A stretch of 64,000 nt of DNA from Enoplolaimus lenunculus (GCA_030248215.1 JASANG010003119.1:328586-392585); one strand, 5' to 3'; shown: positions 1 to 11,258, numbered from the stretch's first letter. A program made the numbers and translations. Notes: generated by a model from the letters alone, not told the origin.

Positions 1-263
1 TGTATTTACTTGACCTCTCCAGAGGGTTCCGCCTGTTATTCGGTTAGTGGCTGTGATTTATTTTTAACCACGCTCCGCCACCGTTCGTTACTGATATATC
101 CGGTACTGCAATTACCCGTTAATTTCAACGTTTATTTGTCTTGTATCAAAAGCTTGAGCGATAATGCAAGGTTATACAGGAATGTACTTTAAAAATTTAA
201 GTATGAAAGTTTCAACAAAAAATGGGTACCCCCTCTTATTACCCCTTATTCGGGCCCCTACAG
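1..263 (-). mobile_element. MITE, CTGTAGTGAC family, cut by window edge
   Basis: The sequence up to the terminal CTTATTCGGGCCCCTACAG, followed by TA, is the reverse complement of most of the complete element at 62220-62667. The shared parts include the stretches around TTTATTTGTCTTG and ATATATCCGGTACTGCA. It is non-autonomous and without coding capacity. TA flanks suggest a Tc1/mariner-like target site, but the superfamily is an inference. Confidence 0.65.
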
Positions 264-747
264 TAAGCGTATTCCTAAGCCTAAGCCTATGCCTAAGCGT
301 TGCAAAAATGTGTTCCTAAGCCTAAGAATTTAGGATTTTCTAAACCTTCTCTTTTATAGACCCACCAGAAACCTGAACGCCCCTAAAAGTAACATGAGCC
401 AACAGCTGTACAGTCAGATAATGAAATAACAACGGTGACGCTGAAAACGTACTTGGCGAGCAACGCACTTGATTTATTCAGTTTTTTGTGTTTTCCTGAC
501 CGCATTCAGCGTTTTTATCGCATTAGTAGCTTGCGGTTGCCAGAAAAATTCAAATGTTAACCAGCACGAAAAACAACACATTGCAATTATGAATATCGGA
601 TGAATTGCCGGCGAGCATGTATACCATACAACAATATACACAGCAACGATGAATGTAATAACCTGAAAAATGGTACATTCGAATTGCTTTAATGTAAGCT
701 TCAAACGAAAGAAATACGTTACGCACAAATTTAGAAAGAATATTCGT
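264..747. other. Intergenic; TTAGGC-like tract at 269-340
   Basis: A degenerate run of CCTAAG hexamers (TTAGGC on the other strand) occupies 269-340. No exon or element end was recognised in the rest. Confidence 0.4.
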
Positions 748-1052
748 CAGGGTGCAACCGTAGGTTAAAAATACATCAGCCGGAGTTGGCGCTAAAATAG
801 GTAGTAAAACGATGATTAATTAGTCCTAATTTTAGCCAATATCTGCAATATATTGTTCACTTGTTGTTTGGTTTTACGCTAGTTTTCTGCGCAATTTCGA
901 AAATTATTTAATGAAAATTGTGACAACAGTAAAACGAAACGCACTAGACAGATAAATTATGCAAAATTTTACTACTGAAACTGCCGGAAAATCCGGCAAA
1001 ATTTTACCAGAGCCGGATTTTCAGCCGGAGCCAGACCCCCGGTTGTAATCTG
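748..1052. mobile_element. hAT-like MITE, CCGGAG-word family
   Basis: The left end is CAGGGTGCAACCG and the right end is a decayed GGTTGTAATCTGG. CCGGA-type words sit just inside both ends (GCCGGAGTTGG, AGCCGGATTTTCAGCCGGAG). The AT-rich core, with CCAATATCTGCAAT and GTAAAACGAAACGC, recurs at 2122-2494 and 58231-58488. The CAGGG terminus fits hAT elements; no target duplication is clear. Confidence 0.65.
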
Positions 1053-2121
1053 GTATTTGTAAATATAGCGCTAGGAAATATATTTCAGAAACATCTCAAT
1101 CCATCAAATCGAATACGTTTAGATTTTCAGCAAGTCACTGTTAAAACTGTTAAACATTTAAATAATAAATGAGCAGGGTACGTTCGCATATGTATCCGAA
1201 TAGAAATATGTCACGACTTTTGGCGTAGCTGTCCCCACGCTTTGAACCATTTGCATTTTCATAGTAGGATAATTGTTTTGCAAGTAAACAGACAATGCCC
1301 TGGTAAAAGAAACTCCAATATTCAAAGAGTTAATATATCGAATGAACAACGAAACAATACCTTTATGCGCTTGACTGTACCTACCAATTTAAAATGTTCA
1401 AAACTCAAAATACGATCTTTTTCTTTTGATCCACCACTGTCTACAATCTCTTTGTATTCCAATTCAGACACCGACTCCATCTTATACTGAGATTGGTTTA
1501 TGCCATATCACACATGCTATTTTTTACAGATATACACGGTTACTTGTACAACGTTATATCAAAGTTTCTAAAAAAATACAAGCAATCGCTCCGCACACTG
1601 TTGCAGAACATGGACAATATGGCAGGTAGTTTGGTTCATGTTAGTTATGAAGGCAGGCCCACTGAGATACAGGAAGGTTATAAACAGGCTTTGGCTTAGT
1701 AAGGCAGGACCGTATAACTTAACGTCGCGGATAGCAATTTTAAAGCTAGCAACTGCGAACTTTGTAACATGTTTATGCTAATGTTGCATACCGAGGTTAT
1801 GTTAACGTTGGCGTTTTCAGTATACGCTATTAATTAACTATAAGTCATGGCTTTTGTGCGATATCCATTTTAGTAGCATACATCGTGACTGTATGCTCAG
1901 AATAAAAACACCATCAGGTCAAACAGTATTTATTGATATATTCAAAACACAGAAACCGGTCTTAACACAGTGATAAATGAACAAAATCCGGAACCACAAG
2001 AGAAAACAGATACATGTACAGGACCGAGAATCAATACTGCACAGTTAACACGAAGGCTGTATCAAACTTTAGCGCCAGTTAAGATACATTCATCGTTGTA
2101 GAAACTCGACTGAACTTTTAT
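1053..2121. other. Intergenic, nothing recognised
   Basis: Short open frames here overlap on both strands and have no recognisable domain or splice context. No repeat structure was seen. Confidence 0.4.
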
Positions 2122-2494
2122 AGCGGCGAAAGGAGGTGAAAAATACCGGAGTCGGAGGTCAACGAAAATTGCCGGAGTCGGAGGTCAACGAAAATTACCG
2201 GAGACGGAGGTGACGCGAAATTACGTAATAAAAATGACGGTTATACAGTTAATTTTGGTCAATATCTGCAATAATGTTTTAAATTGTTTGATTTTACGGG
2301 AATTTTCTGCAAAATTTCGGCAATTATTTCTTTAAAATTGTGACGAAAGTAAAACGAAATGCGTTAAATAGAAAAATTTTGCAAAATTATTCAAAATTTT
2401 ACTACCAAAATTGCCCGAACCTCCGGCAAGGATCTTACCGGAGCTGGAGCCGATTTTCTGCCGGAGCCGGAGGCAGACCTCCGTTTGTACCCTG
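2122..2494. mobile_element. hAT-like MITE, CCGGAG-word family
   Basis: The right end is CTCCGTTTGTACCCTG. Near the left end the word GGAGTCGGAGGTCAACG is repeated in tandem, and the right side carries CCGGAGCCGGAGG. The core (CAATATCTGCAATAATG, GTAAAACGAAATGCG) matches the copy at 748-1052. The left terminus is decayed, so the start is approximate. Confidence 0.6.
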
Positions 2495-3063
2495 ATGTAC
2501 AGTAATTGTCAAAGTTTCAGAAACCAATAACTTTAAAATTTATCAACAAAATTAATTGGTATTTTCAACACTCAGAAAAACAAACAATAGCTAAAAATAT
2601 AAACGTAAGTGACGCAATATGCAACACTTCACAACATAACCAGATCACAATAAAGCAAAACCACTATTAGTATACAAAGAGACAACCTAGCAAACAACAA
2701 GCTTTGCAGTTTCCGGTTTGAACTCTAATAACAAATGAGAAATACTGTGAAGAAGTTAATAATTTTTACTGCCAATCATATGAACACGGTAGTGTTCATA
2801 TATATGATTCGCGCATCTTAAGCGCGTATTTTCAGTTTAGTTCGCATGTTGGTGCTCAAGTAATATCAGACCTCTATCGTTTAAATTTTGTACATTGATA
2901 TCTGGTACGTAGGGATATTTGTGCAAAGGATTTGGAAACAGTGTGGTCTTCAATAGTTACGGTCAAAAAACTTATGAAGTGCACGAAATTTTTCATTTTG
3001 GTTCAACACTTTTTACAGTTAGTATGTAATTTTACGGTTATAACTTTCACCACTTTATGAGCT
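2495..3063. other. Intergenic, nothing recognised
   Basis: AT-rich DNA between a MITE and the 18-bp array. No exon, RNA gene or repeat structure was recognised. Confidence 0.4.
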
Positions 3064-4612
3064 TACGGTTAGTTTCACCCAAGGGTTGGTTTCAACCAAG
3101 GGTTGGTTTCAACAACGGTTGGTTTATCCCAACGGTTGGTTTCCCTACGGTTGGTTTAACCCAACGGTTGTTTCACCCAACAGTCGGTTTTACCGCAACG
3201 GTTGTTTCACCCAACAGTTGTTTCACCCAATAGTCGTTTCACCCAACGGTTGTTTCCCCCAACGGTTAGTTTCACCCAACGGTTAGTTTCACCCAACGGT
3301 TTGTTCCCCAACGGTTGGTTCACCAACGTTGGTTTCACCCAATAGTCGTTTCACCCCAACGGTTGTTTCCCCAACGGTTAGTTTCACCCAACGGTTAGTT
3401 TCACCCCAACGGTTTGTCCCCACGGTTGGTTTCCCCCACGGTTGGTTTCACCTCACGGTTGGTTTCACCCCACAGTCGGTTTTCCCAAGGTTGGTTTCTC
3501 CCCAACGGTAGGTTTCACCCCAACGGTTGGTTTTGCCCCAACGGTTGGTTTCACCCCAACGGTTGGTTTCACCCCAACGATTGGTTTCACCACAACGGTT
3601 GGTTTAACCCAACGGTTGGTTTCAACCCAACGGTTGGTTTCACCCCAACGGTTGGTTTCACCCCAACGGCTGGTTTCGGTTTCCCCCAACGCTTAGTTTT
3701 GCCCCAACGGTTGGTTTTGCCCCAACGGTTGGTTTCACCCCAACGGTTGGTTTCATCCCTTCTGTTGGTATTTCCCCAACGGTTGTTTTCACCCCAACGG
3801 TTGGTTTAACCCAAACGGTTGGTTTCACGCCAACGGTTGGTTTCACCCAAACGGTTGGTTTCACCCCAACAGTCGGTTTCACTCCAACGGTTGGTTTCAC
3901 CCTCAACGGTTGGTTTCACCCCAACGGTTGGTTTTGCCCCAACGGTTGGTTTTGCCCCAACGGTTGGTTTTGCCCCAACGGTTGGTTTTGCCCCAACGGT
4001 TGGTTTCACCCCAACGGTTGGTTTTACACCAACAGTCGGGTTCACCCCAACGGTTGGTTTCACCCCAACGGTTGGTTTTGCCCCAACGGTTGATTTTAAC
4101 CCACCGGTTGGTTTCACCTCAACGGTTGGTTTCGCCTCGACAGTTGGCTTCACCCCAACGGTTGGTTTCAACCCAACGGTCGGTTTCACCCCAACGGTCG
4201 GTTTCACCCCAACGGTTGGTTTCAACCCAACGGTTGGTTTCAGCCCAACGGTTGGTTTCACCCCAACGGTTGGTTTTACCTCAACGGTTGGTTTCACGCC
4301 AACGGTCGGTTTCATCCCAACGGTTGGTTTCACCCCGACGGTTGGTTTCACCCCAACGGTTGGTTTCACTCCAACGGTTGGTTTCACCCCAACGGTTGGT
4401 TTCACCCCAACGGTTGGTTTTGCCCCAACGGTTCGTTTCACCCCAGGGGCTCGTTTCGCCCCAGCGGTTAATTTCACCCCAGCGGTTAATTTTGCCCCAG
4501 AGGTTGGTTTCACCCTAACGGCTGGTTTCCCCTCAACGGTCGGTTTCAGCCCAAGGGTTGGTTTCACACAAACGGTTAGCTTCACCGCAACGGACGATGT
4601 CACCCCCATGGA
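3064..4612. repeat. 18-bp minisatellite, CACCCCAACGGTTGGTTT unit
   Basis: About 80-85 head-to-tail copies of an 18-bp unit are present. The first few hundred bases contain degenerate 16- to 20-bp variants, and the block from about 3500 to 4440 is the most uniform. Each unit contains CCAAC-G-GTTGG, a five-base inverted repeat around one base. The array is open in several frames on both strands (PTVGFT or PTVGVK repeats) only because 18 is a multiple of three, so these frames are not taken as genes. Confidence 0.97.
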
Positions 4613-4642
4613 TTAATGCAGCAGCTTGGTAAAGCGGTTGAA

Positions 4643-5539
4643 ACTAGAAAAAATGCTCAGCACTTGAGCAGCAAGGGATATGTTTCATATTCCTATTAAA
4701 AGTATGGTAAACTAGATCAGCACATTCGCTTGATGTAACCTGGAAAAGTATTAAGAAACAATAGCGTCCAAAATCATGTTAACTATTAATTTTTCTGAAA
4801 CATATTGCGGACAGCAAAATTTCTGTAATTTTCTTTTTGTAAGAAACAGATGCTTTTCTTGAATGCAAAGCGAAATAATTTCTGAAATGCACACAGATTT
4901 AGCTTGGAATCCATGAATGTATATTGAAGTTCTCTACAAGAACGTATTAAATTTACCTATGGCTTTGTATTACCATAGTTAATTGAATTTCATAAGAGCA
5001 TTGTGTGGCGACATAATGGCTGTGTTAGTCCTGATGACCAATTTTGCTACATACTTTCTTAAACAGACGTTACAAAACGAATCGCAATTGATGATTTAAA
5101 AAAGCTCCACTTATAAGTAACTTTGAGTTTACTCGGTTTTTGACCTTAGTGACAAATTCTATAAATGCGCATTTCCCACCCGAGTTATCTGTTTCACTAC
5201 ATAGTCACGACTATAGAAGCTCACAAATCGCACCGTATTCTGGCAACTTCGTTTAATGTGGCAAAATCAAAGAGCGGTATACCTCAGCCATGTCTCTGCG
5301 ATCCTAAGAAATTTCTGAAAATTCCCAACAAATCCTGTCAAAAAGTTTATAGTTAGAAATAGATTTGCTGTCCGCAAGATGTTTTAGAAAAATTAATAGT
5401 TAACATGATTTTGGACGCTATTGTTTCTTAATACTTTTCCAGGTTACATCAAGCGAATGTGCTGATCTAGTTTACCATACTTTTAATAGGAATATGAAAC
5501 ATATCCCTTGCTGCTCAAGTGCTGAGCATTTTTTCTAGT
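4643..5539. mobile_element. Long-TIR foldback transposon, non-autonomous, about 0.9 kb
   Basis: Two arms of about 186 bp, 4643-4828 and 5354-5539, are near-perfect reverse complements. The outer ends read ACTAGAAAAAATGCTCAG and CTGAGCATTTTTTCTAGT. The 525-bp interior has no credible reading frame. Arm identity is very high, which suggests a fairly young insertion or recent arm homogenisation. The left end lies about 30 bp from the end of the 18-bp array. No target duplication is evident, so the superfamily is not assigned. Confidence 0.9.
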
Positions 5540-6566
5540 ACTACTCTGAGTGGTATAACAGTAGTAAAGCATGTTCCTAAAGCCTAATGCTCGCATAAGG
5601 ATAAACCAATAACTACGTCTAAGCAAAAACTTAAAAGCTTAGTCTTACTGATTAAGTTCCGCGGAGACACGGTACGCTCCTTTATGCAACATGGGCCACG
5701 GTTAGTATCACCCTCGTTGCTTTCGCTGTCAGACTTGTCTTGCTTTAGTATTTTAAACAATTTGACAAACGTTCCCTTATACAAACACAAATTATGCATC
5801 TAGTACATGACAACGGTTAACAACAGAAACCTGCTTACTAAGCCTAAAACTAAACTTAAGCTAAGCCTAAATGTCTAATCCTAAGCTTCTCAATCTCTTT
5901 TTCCAGTTCCTATCGCCCACTAGGCACAGGCCCCTATAACTGACATGGGCCAAGTACATCATTCGTATAATTCACAACTGTATTTCCTAGCGTAACCATA
6001 GAAAACTTGTGGTTAAACTGAAATGTTTTGCTGTCATCTGCAAAGATTACAAACATGCATGCATTTAACAAACATAGGAATAGACATAAGCTACAATGAT
6101 CCCAAATTCTGATTTTATCATTTTTAAAAATTCTCCTTATCAATGTTATCATCAACAGACAGTTCTCTCTTTAGCTGCTTTCTAAAGTAACTACCAATCA
6201 ATATAGAGCTGTACAACCAGACTCTTTGTGGAAGACAATAATGTAACCATCTCTATAAAATCACAAAAAAACGGTGTGAATTCATCAATGCATGTGGTAT
6301 AACGAATTACAAATACTTTAGGATCAATATTGTATTTAACAATTCATATTTTTACCCTGCGTTGTAGCGCAAACGTCGCATGTAACGTAATTTTTATGAC
6401 ATAATTCTTGATATCCAGTTCCGGAAGCAACTCCGAGAATTCCTTCTCCCATTGTAAGATTTTTCTCATCCCAGTTGAATCCTGCTTTTACCAACGCCTA
6501 ACCGTCAGCAACAGGCACAAGCCTTTATGCTTAGTAGTATTTCTTAGTACTCAAAATAATTTTTAA
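5540..6566. other. 3' flank of the SDR gene with TTAGGC-like tracts
   Basis: CCTAAG or GCCTAA words occur at 5571-5600 and 5830-5890. A stretch near 6365-6485 is open on the minus strand in two frames, but it lacks a convincing splice acceptor and is not called an exon. No polyadenylation signal for the SDR gene could be identified. Confidence 0.35.
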
Positions 6567-6833
6567 CTATTTCACAAGTGAACAAAGTACATAAGACAAC
6601 GGTACCTGAACTGTATGAGGAAAGTATCCCGTTGTAAAACTAGTGGTACCAAATGTCCATAGCGCTTGTCGAACAAACGTAGAGGGACTCGGCGTAAGGA
6701 TTCCTGGACGTGCCAAATATGGTGACACTCGAGCCATATTGGTCGAAATGAAAAATGGCACAATCGCTTGCACGTGAATTCCAAGCTTTTCGTATTCAGC
6801 ATGAAGACTTCCGGCCAAATACTCTAGGTATTT
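6567..6833 (-). CDS. HSDL1: SDR exon 7, C-terminal region
   Basis: The acceptor is GGTTTCAG. It encodes KYLEYLAGSLHAEYEKLGIH and continues through VPFFISTNMA, LTPSPSTF and TGYFPHTVQ to stop TAG at 6567, residues 232-319. A possible donor (CAG/GTACCG) lies at 6606/6605, so a further downstream exon could replace the last 12 residues. Reading through gives a length normal for the family and is preferred. Confidence 0.8.
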   Translation of the reverse strand, partial: KYLEYLAGSLHAEYEKLGIHVQAIVPFFISTNMARVSPYLARPGILTPSPSTFVRQALWTFGTTSFTTGYFPHTVQVPLSYVLCSLVK

Positions 6834-9800
6834 CTGAAACCGCAACAACTTAGAATTTTGTAAGCACATTTTCGAACACTTGTTAAACTAGTCCTTCAAC
6901 ACAACACAGTTAAAGTTAAGTTCGTTTCAACTATTGTAATTCAACTTAGTCAAAAAACTGTAATTCCACGACATTTTTAACTGAATGCAGAATATTTAAT
7001 AACCGACAAATTGAATCAAAACTAACCTTGGTTGCTGCGTAACAGGCCATCTGCGGAGTTGGATACATACAACTGCTGGATGACATAAAAACAACTAGCC
7101 CTTGTTTCCTATAAAATGTATAAAAGGACATTATAGTGAGTACTTAACATGCCCGTACTTTTGTTTCGCAAAACACAAAATGTCCGTTTGCTGGTGTTCG
7201 AAACTGCATGTAATTTACTTTTTCCAATATGTAATTCGATCGCAATTTTTACGAATATTTTTTGACTCTTTTGGTTTAAGAACTAAAATTATCACAAATA
7301 TTTAACCAATAAAACAAAATATCATTACTTAGGCACCATGCAAGTCTTCATGACTAGATGTGATAAAATAGTCGCAGCAGCACAGTTAACATAGAGAAGT
7401 TCCCAAAGTTTCTGAAAGGAAGACAATATTTTAAACACGTACAAATAAAATTACGTACGTAGCTTTATAACGAATATGGTTGGTTTAAAATCACAGAACA
7501 ACAAAATTTCAGGTTGTACCAAACCAATACTTTTCATAGCATTATACTTATTAATCTACGATAACGATACATAATAGATTTTGAGTCAACGTGAAAAACT
7601 GTACAAAACACAAAGTCGTAATCTTATCGATTTTTTATGTACAAATTAAAACCTTTTATAAACTCAAGATTCCGCCGAAAAAGTAACGTAAGAAATATTG
7701 CCTGCAAAAGAACTCTATATTAACCATTTTCTGAAAGAGCGTGTGTTATACTAAACACCAACTTACGTTTTCCGGCACAGATGTAAAATGCTGAGGATAA
7801 TCGTAGTTCACTCCGACATTGTTAACTGAATATAATTAAAAAGGCAATGCAGCTTCAACAGTAACTATAAGACAAGTTCTTATGTTTTATATTAATTCTA
7901 GATAACATACAATAAGGGGCCTGGAAACAAATGTGTCAAATTTGATTAGGGATCGGCCGATACCAAAATTTGTGCCGATGCCGATTCTTATTTTGAAATT
8001 TTGCCGATGCCGAACCGATGCCGACTCCAACTTTAGTACATCATGCTTAATTAACAGTTAGGATACTACATTTCATCATTATATGAAGATTTCAACGCTA
8101 ACCATCATAAACGATTACAATTTTATAAGAACGATTCGTTTCAGTTAATTTTTTCAAGCACAAACGCAAAAGAGATAACAGTTTTCCTGACCTGACACAC
8201 TGATATACGCCCAGAAATGAAATTGATAGTAATCTAATTCACTGGTAATGTGCAAGAAGTATCGGCGAAGAATCGTCAGTTTTTTTGCAGTGCCGATGTC
8301 GATACTAACAAAAAAAGCCGATGATTACCGATGCCGATTAATCGGCACATCCCTAAAAGTAATTCATTACGAATAGCTTTATTCTGTACTGAGACATAGA
8401 TTCAAGTCACACAGACATACCCGCATCTCACCATTCACTAACATCAACAATGTAACTGTTTGTAACAAACCTAAAATGCCAACATCTTTGTCTTTGAATA
8501 ATTCGTGTAGATCGTCATATATGTGCGGACCGTTATTGAAATCAATAAGAACACGCACTGTTCTGACATGATACATTTCTTCTAAAATACAAACTCAAAT
8601 TGCTTTCTATTAACTGTTTACCAAACTAACCACACGTACGTTAAGAGTAAAGCTAAAATAAGTTCAATGTTCACAGAAGTAGTTAAATAAAAGTACGTAG
8701 AAGCAAAAATTATATTACAAACATCAACCCCAATTACGTAACCTTGATATTCGTTAAATATTTAAGTTACAGAAAGAAGTCGCTCTGGTATACGTAAATT
8801 AAATTTCAAAGGGATGGAAATCTCAATAGAAACGTGGAGACTGAGACTAAGATTGAAACTGTGTACATAAGACTGACAATTGAGACATTTTTGAGAGTCT
8901 TACAAAAGTTTTTGACCGCACCAAAAATTTCAATTAACGCTGTCGGTGCTTTGAATTGTTTTTTTTTAAATGGGAGCATTACTATAACTATTTTCACTCG
9001 GATTTGGTTTCGGTAAAATTGTGGATTCGATGCCAGCCTACTATACACTGAATTTCCAACAACTGGGCGATGAATTTGCAAATCAGAAAATTAGAAACCA
9101 ATAATTCTAATCTGTGATTGCGTACGATTCAGAAGTTAATCAACTATATTATTTAATTTAACCAACTTGGCGCGTAATATATACGTAAAAATACAATTTA
9201 ATTTCAGCATGTATCTTTCCAATTAATGGTCCTTATCTCTACTGGACGCAATAACGAATCTCAGCATTTTAGCTTGAGTTTTTTCAAAAGCTGAATTTAG
9301 GAAACTTGCGACTGAGACTCCATCCCTGCAAATTCCTACCTAACTCTTGAGCTAATGCAACCAACGCTTCGTCACGACGTCCCATTAGGATAATGTCGAA
9401 TCCTAAAGCTGCTAGTTGTCTTGCATACTCCAAACCGGTTCCACTAGTACACCCTGACACTACTGAAATTGTAATAACATAATATAAATACCAGGGCTCA
9501 ACCGGAATTCCTGTTCTGGCCAGAATTTCTGTAAAAAACGACTCCTGTTATTGTTCCTGTTCCGGCATTGCCGAACGCAGAAACCGGAATTTCTGACGGG
9601 TTTACTAAAAAGTAACACAGTATAGTTGTGAAAAATTATGCTAAATTCCGGTTTCTGTTCGTGTTCCAGCAAAAAAGTTCAATTCCTGTTCCTATTCCAG
9701 CAAAATTTAGTTCCTGTTGGAACCGTGATAAATTCCAATGTGTTCGCTTAATTTTTTAAATCATCTTTACGAACTTTGACATAGATTTGACGAGATGTAT

Positions 9801-11258
9801 ACATTCCTCCATTATAAAATACAGACATTGTTAGCAAAACATAGTAATTGGCAAGCATATATCTCATTGCCATGCAAAGTCCTTATTATATATTATTTGC
9901 ACTCCCCTTACACAGTAAGCACATCCGGATGTTCGCAGGAAACAACTCACATTACGAATTAGCATTAAATTAGGATCATAAGTCACTTAAAACACTTGTG
10001 TAATGATTTTGTTCTTGCAGGGCAAGTTAATCGAACTGGTGTTTTCTCTTCTTTTTTTTCTGCTATAAAGAAGCACTAACACTCTGCTGCATCATGTGAG
10101 TTCGGCGTATATTTTCGGGTTGCACATAGTTTGTTTCCATTTAATATTCCTTTGTCGCTCTACAACGTGCAAATTTAGTTTTCGTAATCATTCTCTAGAT
10201 ATAACGTCCAAGCCGTATAACACTGCATTTCTTTCTTGACGGAAAGATCGTTTTAGATTTCGTAAACACTGCGCAGGAATGTGTAAAATGTACCGGACGG
10301 TTTAGAAGCAGAAGAGACTTCCTTTTAACATATTTCCTCAATCAGGTTCATACTCAGAAAGCGAATCGCAAACGCTTGTTTGCGATGTGGTGAGCCTCTG
10401 ATATGAATAGCTAATATAAACGCTTTTTTGTTAATGTCAAAAGTATTTTGTTTTTTTGGTAGGATTAATTAAATTTTGTATGGAATTTAGCGATTTCAGA
10501 GATTTGTAAAAGCGTTAGAGTGGCCATGTGGTCGCTGAATTTTAATAATTTTCAAGCTTGCCGTATTACTTTACTTGTGCGTTAAGTGCTCTGCGCCGCA
10601 GCTAGAAACTTGTATAGGAGACCGAGACGGTAGGTGCTTGAATATAGAATGTTCAAGCCCATTGAGCTCATGTGCATGCATCCACCACTTACAACCTATA
10701 ATTAGAATTGACTCTTACATATACGTGCAAAGCTTATACATTCTCCACAACTTAACTAGCAACTTCGTGGCAGAAGAAACTATGTAAGGGGAGTGCAAAT
10801 GATATATACTACGTACTAAGGAAGTCCATATTATGAAAGTCTTACAGGGTCCGATTAAAGAAAGCGACATCCAGCTACGAAAACATTAATGGAAACAAGA
10901 TAATTGCAAATTTATGAAGTATATGCATTTCATATCCGGCTCTGCGCCGGTATCCGCCCAGAAATTTACTATTCCCCTACGCCTTTGGGTATTAAGTTTG
11001 CACTCGGATCATTATATATGTACCTGCCCACTGTCCATACGACCGTAAACGATGCCGAGTATTTCTCGCTCGTCCAAAATGGTCCCAAAACGCGCGCCCG
11101 ATTTTATACGTTGCATACGATACAAGACCAATAATCGCAACGCGATGGAAAACGCGAGTGCTAAACGATGAGCCACATCGATAACAATAATTAGACAGTT
11201 GTGCGTCACGAGATAAACTGTCGATAAATAGTGCAAAACTGTCTCCGCCAGAAGCCAT
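6567..11258 (-). CDS. HSDL1: Short-chain dehydrogenase, HSD17B12/HSDL1-like (7 exons)
   Basis: Seven exons join in frame to 319 codons, close to the usual 310-330 for this group. In order: an N-terminal hydrophobic anchor near residues 36-53; SYGQWAVVSG leading into the Rossmann motif SGCTSGTG (81-88); KDKDVGILVNNVG (NNxG at 158-161); the catalytic region VVFMSSSS (212-216); and YAATK (Tyr227, Lys231). The C-terminal part (LTPSPSTF, TGYFPHTVQ) resembles HSDL1 more than HSD17B12. These membrane-bound enzymes reduce 3-ketoacyl-CoA or steroids with NAD(P)H at the ER. Vertebrate HSDL1 has Phe for the catalytic Tyr; here Tyr is present, so activity is plausible (inference). All six introns have GT-AG ends and matching phases. 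Introns 1-3 each contain a MITE. The choice between HSDL1 and HSD17B12 orthology is open. Confidence 0.88.
7027..7108 (-). CDS. HSDL1: SDR exon 6, catalytic Ser and YxxxK
   Basis: The acceptor is TTTATAG and the donor GTTAGT. It encodes KQGLVVFMSSSSCMYPTPQM and then ACYAATK, residues 205-231. Tyr227 and Lys231 are the catalytic pair, and Ser214 lies 13 residues before Tyr as in HSD17B12. PTPQMA matches the HSDL1 PTPQLA segment. Confidence 0.9.
7329..7411 (-). CDS. HSDL1: SDR exon 5
   Basis: The acceptor is CTTTCAG and the donor GTAATG. It encodes KLWELLYVNCAAATILSHLV onward, residues 177-203. The VNxAA segment corresponds to the conserved Asn region (INVNIAAA in HSDL1). It ends in phase 2; the next exon supplies G to make Lys204. 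Confidence 0.85.
7767..7825 (-). CDS. HSDL1: SDR exon 4, NNVG motif
   Basis: A 59-base exon between ATATTCAG and GTAAGT. It encodes VNNVGVNYDYPQHFTSVPEN, residues 157-176, with the NNxG motif that stabilises the central beta-sheet in SDR enzymes. It is too short to be found by open-frame length alone. Confidence 0.87.
7949..8353. mobile_element. MITE, CCGATG-word family, in SDR intron 3
   Basis: The ends read GGGATCGGCCGATAC and GATTAATCGGCACATCCC, flanked by TA on both sides. Tandem GCCGAT words lie inside both ends around an AT-rich core. Related copies are at 22930-23210, 29055-29432 and 48001-48350. The TA flank favours a Tc1/mariner-like target preference. It lies wholly within the intron between SDR exons 4 and 3. 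Confidence 0.88.
8471..8581 (-). CDS. HSDL1: SDR exon 3
   Basis: The acceptor is TATTTTAG and the donor GTTTGT. It encodes residues 120-156, including VLIDFNNG and LFKDKDVGIL, the usual lead into NNVG in this family. Phase fits both neighbours. Confidence 0.87.
   Translation of the reverse strand, partial: KKCIMSEQCVFLLISITVRTYMTIYTNYSKTKMLAF
8810..9327. mobile_element. MITE, GAGACT-word family, in SDR intron 2
   Basis: The termini are AGGGATGGAAATCTCAATAG and GACTGAGACTCCATCCCT, which are inverted repeats. GAGACT-like words recur inside the left end (GGAGACTGAGACTAAGATTG). No reading frame of interest is present. It lies in the intron between SDR exons 3 and 2. Confidence 0.7.
9340..9462 (-). 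CDS. HSDL1: SDR exon 2, NAD(P)-binding motif
   Basis: The acceptor is ATTTCAG and the donor GTAGGA. It completes Val79 and encodes the glycine-rich motif SGCTSGTG, then LEYARQLAALGFDIILMGRR. The split codon at each end agrees with the neighbouring exons. Confidence 0.88.
9492..9727. mobile_element. hAT-like MITE, GTTCCT-word family, in SDR intron 1
   Basis: The left end is CAGGGCTCAACCGGAATTCC and the right end TTCCTGTTGGAACCGTG. TTCCTGTTCC words fill both sides. It is shorter than its relatives at 17078-17429, 21782-22128, 22532-22920 and 40089-40465, so it is internally deleted. Confidence 0.75.
11024..11258 (-). CDS. HSDL1: SDR exon 1
   Basis: Starts at ATG 11258 and encodes residues 1-78 plus one base, ending YGQWA with donor GTACAT. 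The start is chosen because it is the first in-frame Met and gives a normal N-terminal length. Residues near 36-53 form the hydrophobic anchor. The YGQWA end lines up with the YGRWA that precedes the glycine motif in HSDL1. Confidence 0.85.

Noticed and set aside
3806-4616. Frames of up to 267 codons on both strands (PTVGFT and PTVGVK repeats)
   Set aside because: They are by-products of an 18-bp tandem repeat whose unit is a multiple of three. Both strands and several frames are open at once, with no start context, splice sites or non-repeat domain.
6365-6485. An eighth exon of the SDR gene on the minus strand
   Set aside because: The stretch is open in two frames, but the upstream sequence lacks a pyrimidine-rich acceptor and the translations do not resemble the family C-terminus. 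Reading exon 7 to its own stop already gives a normal length.
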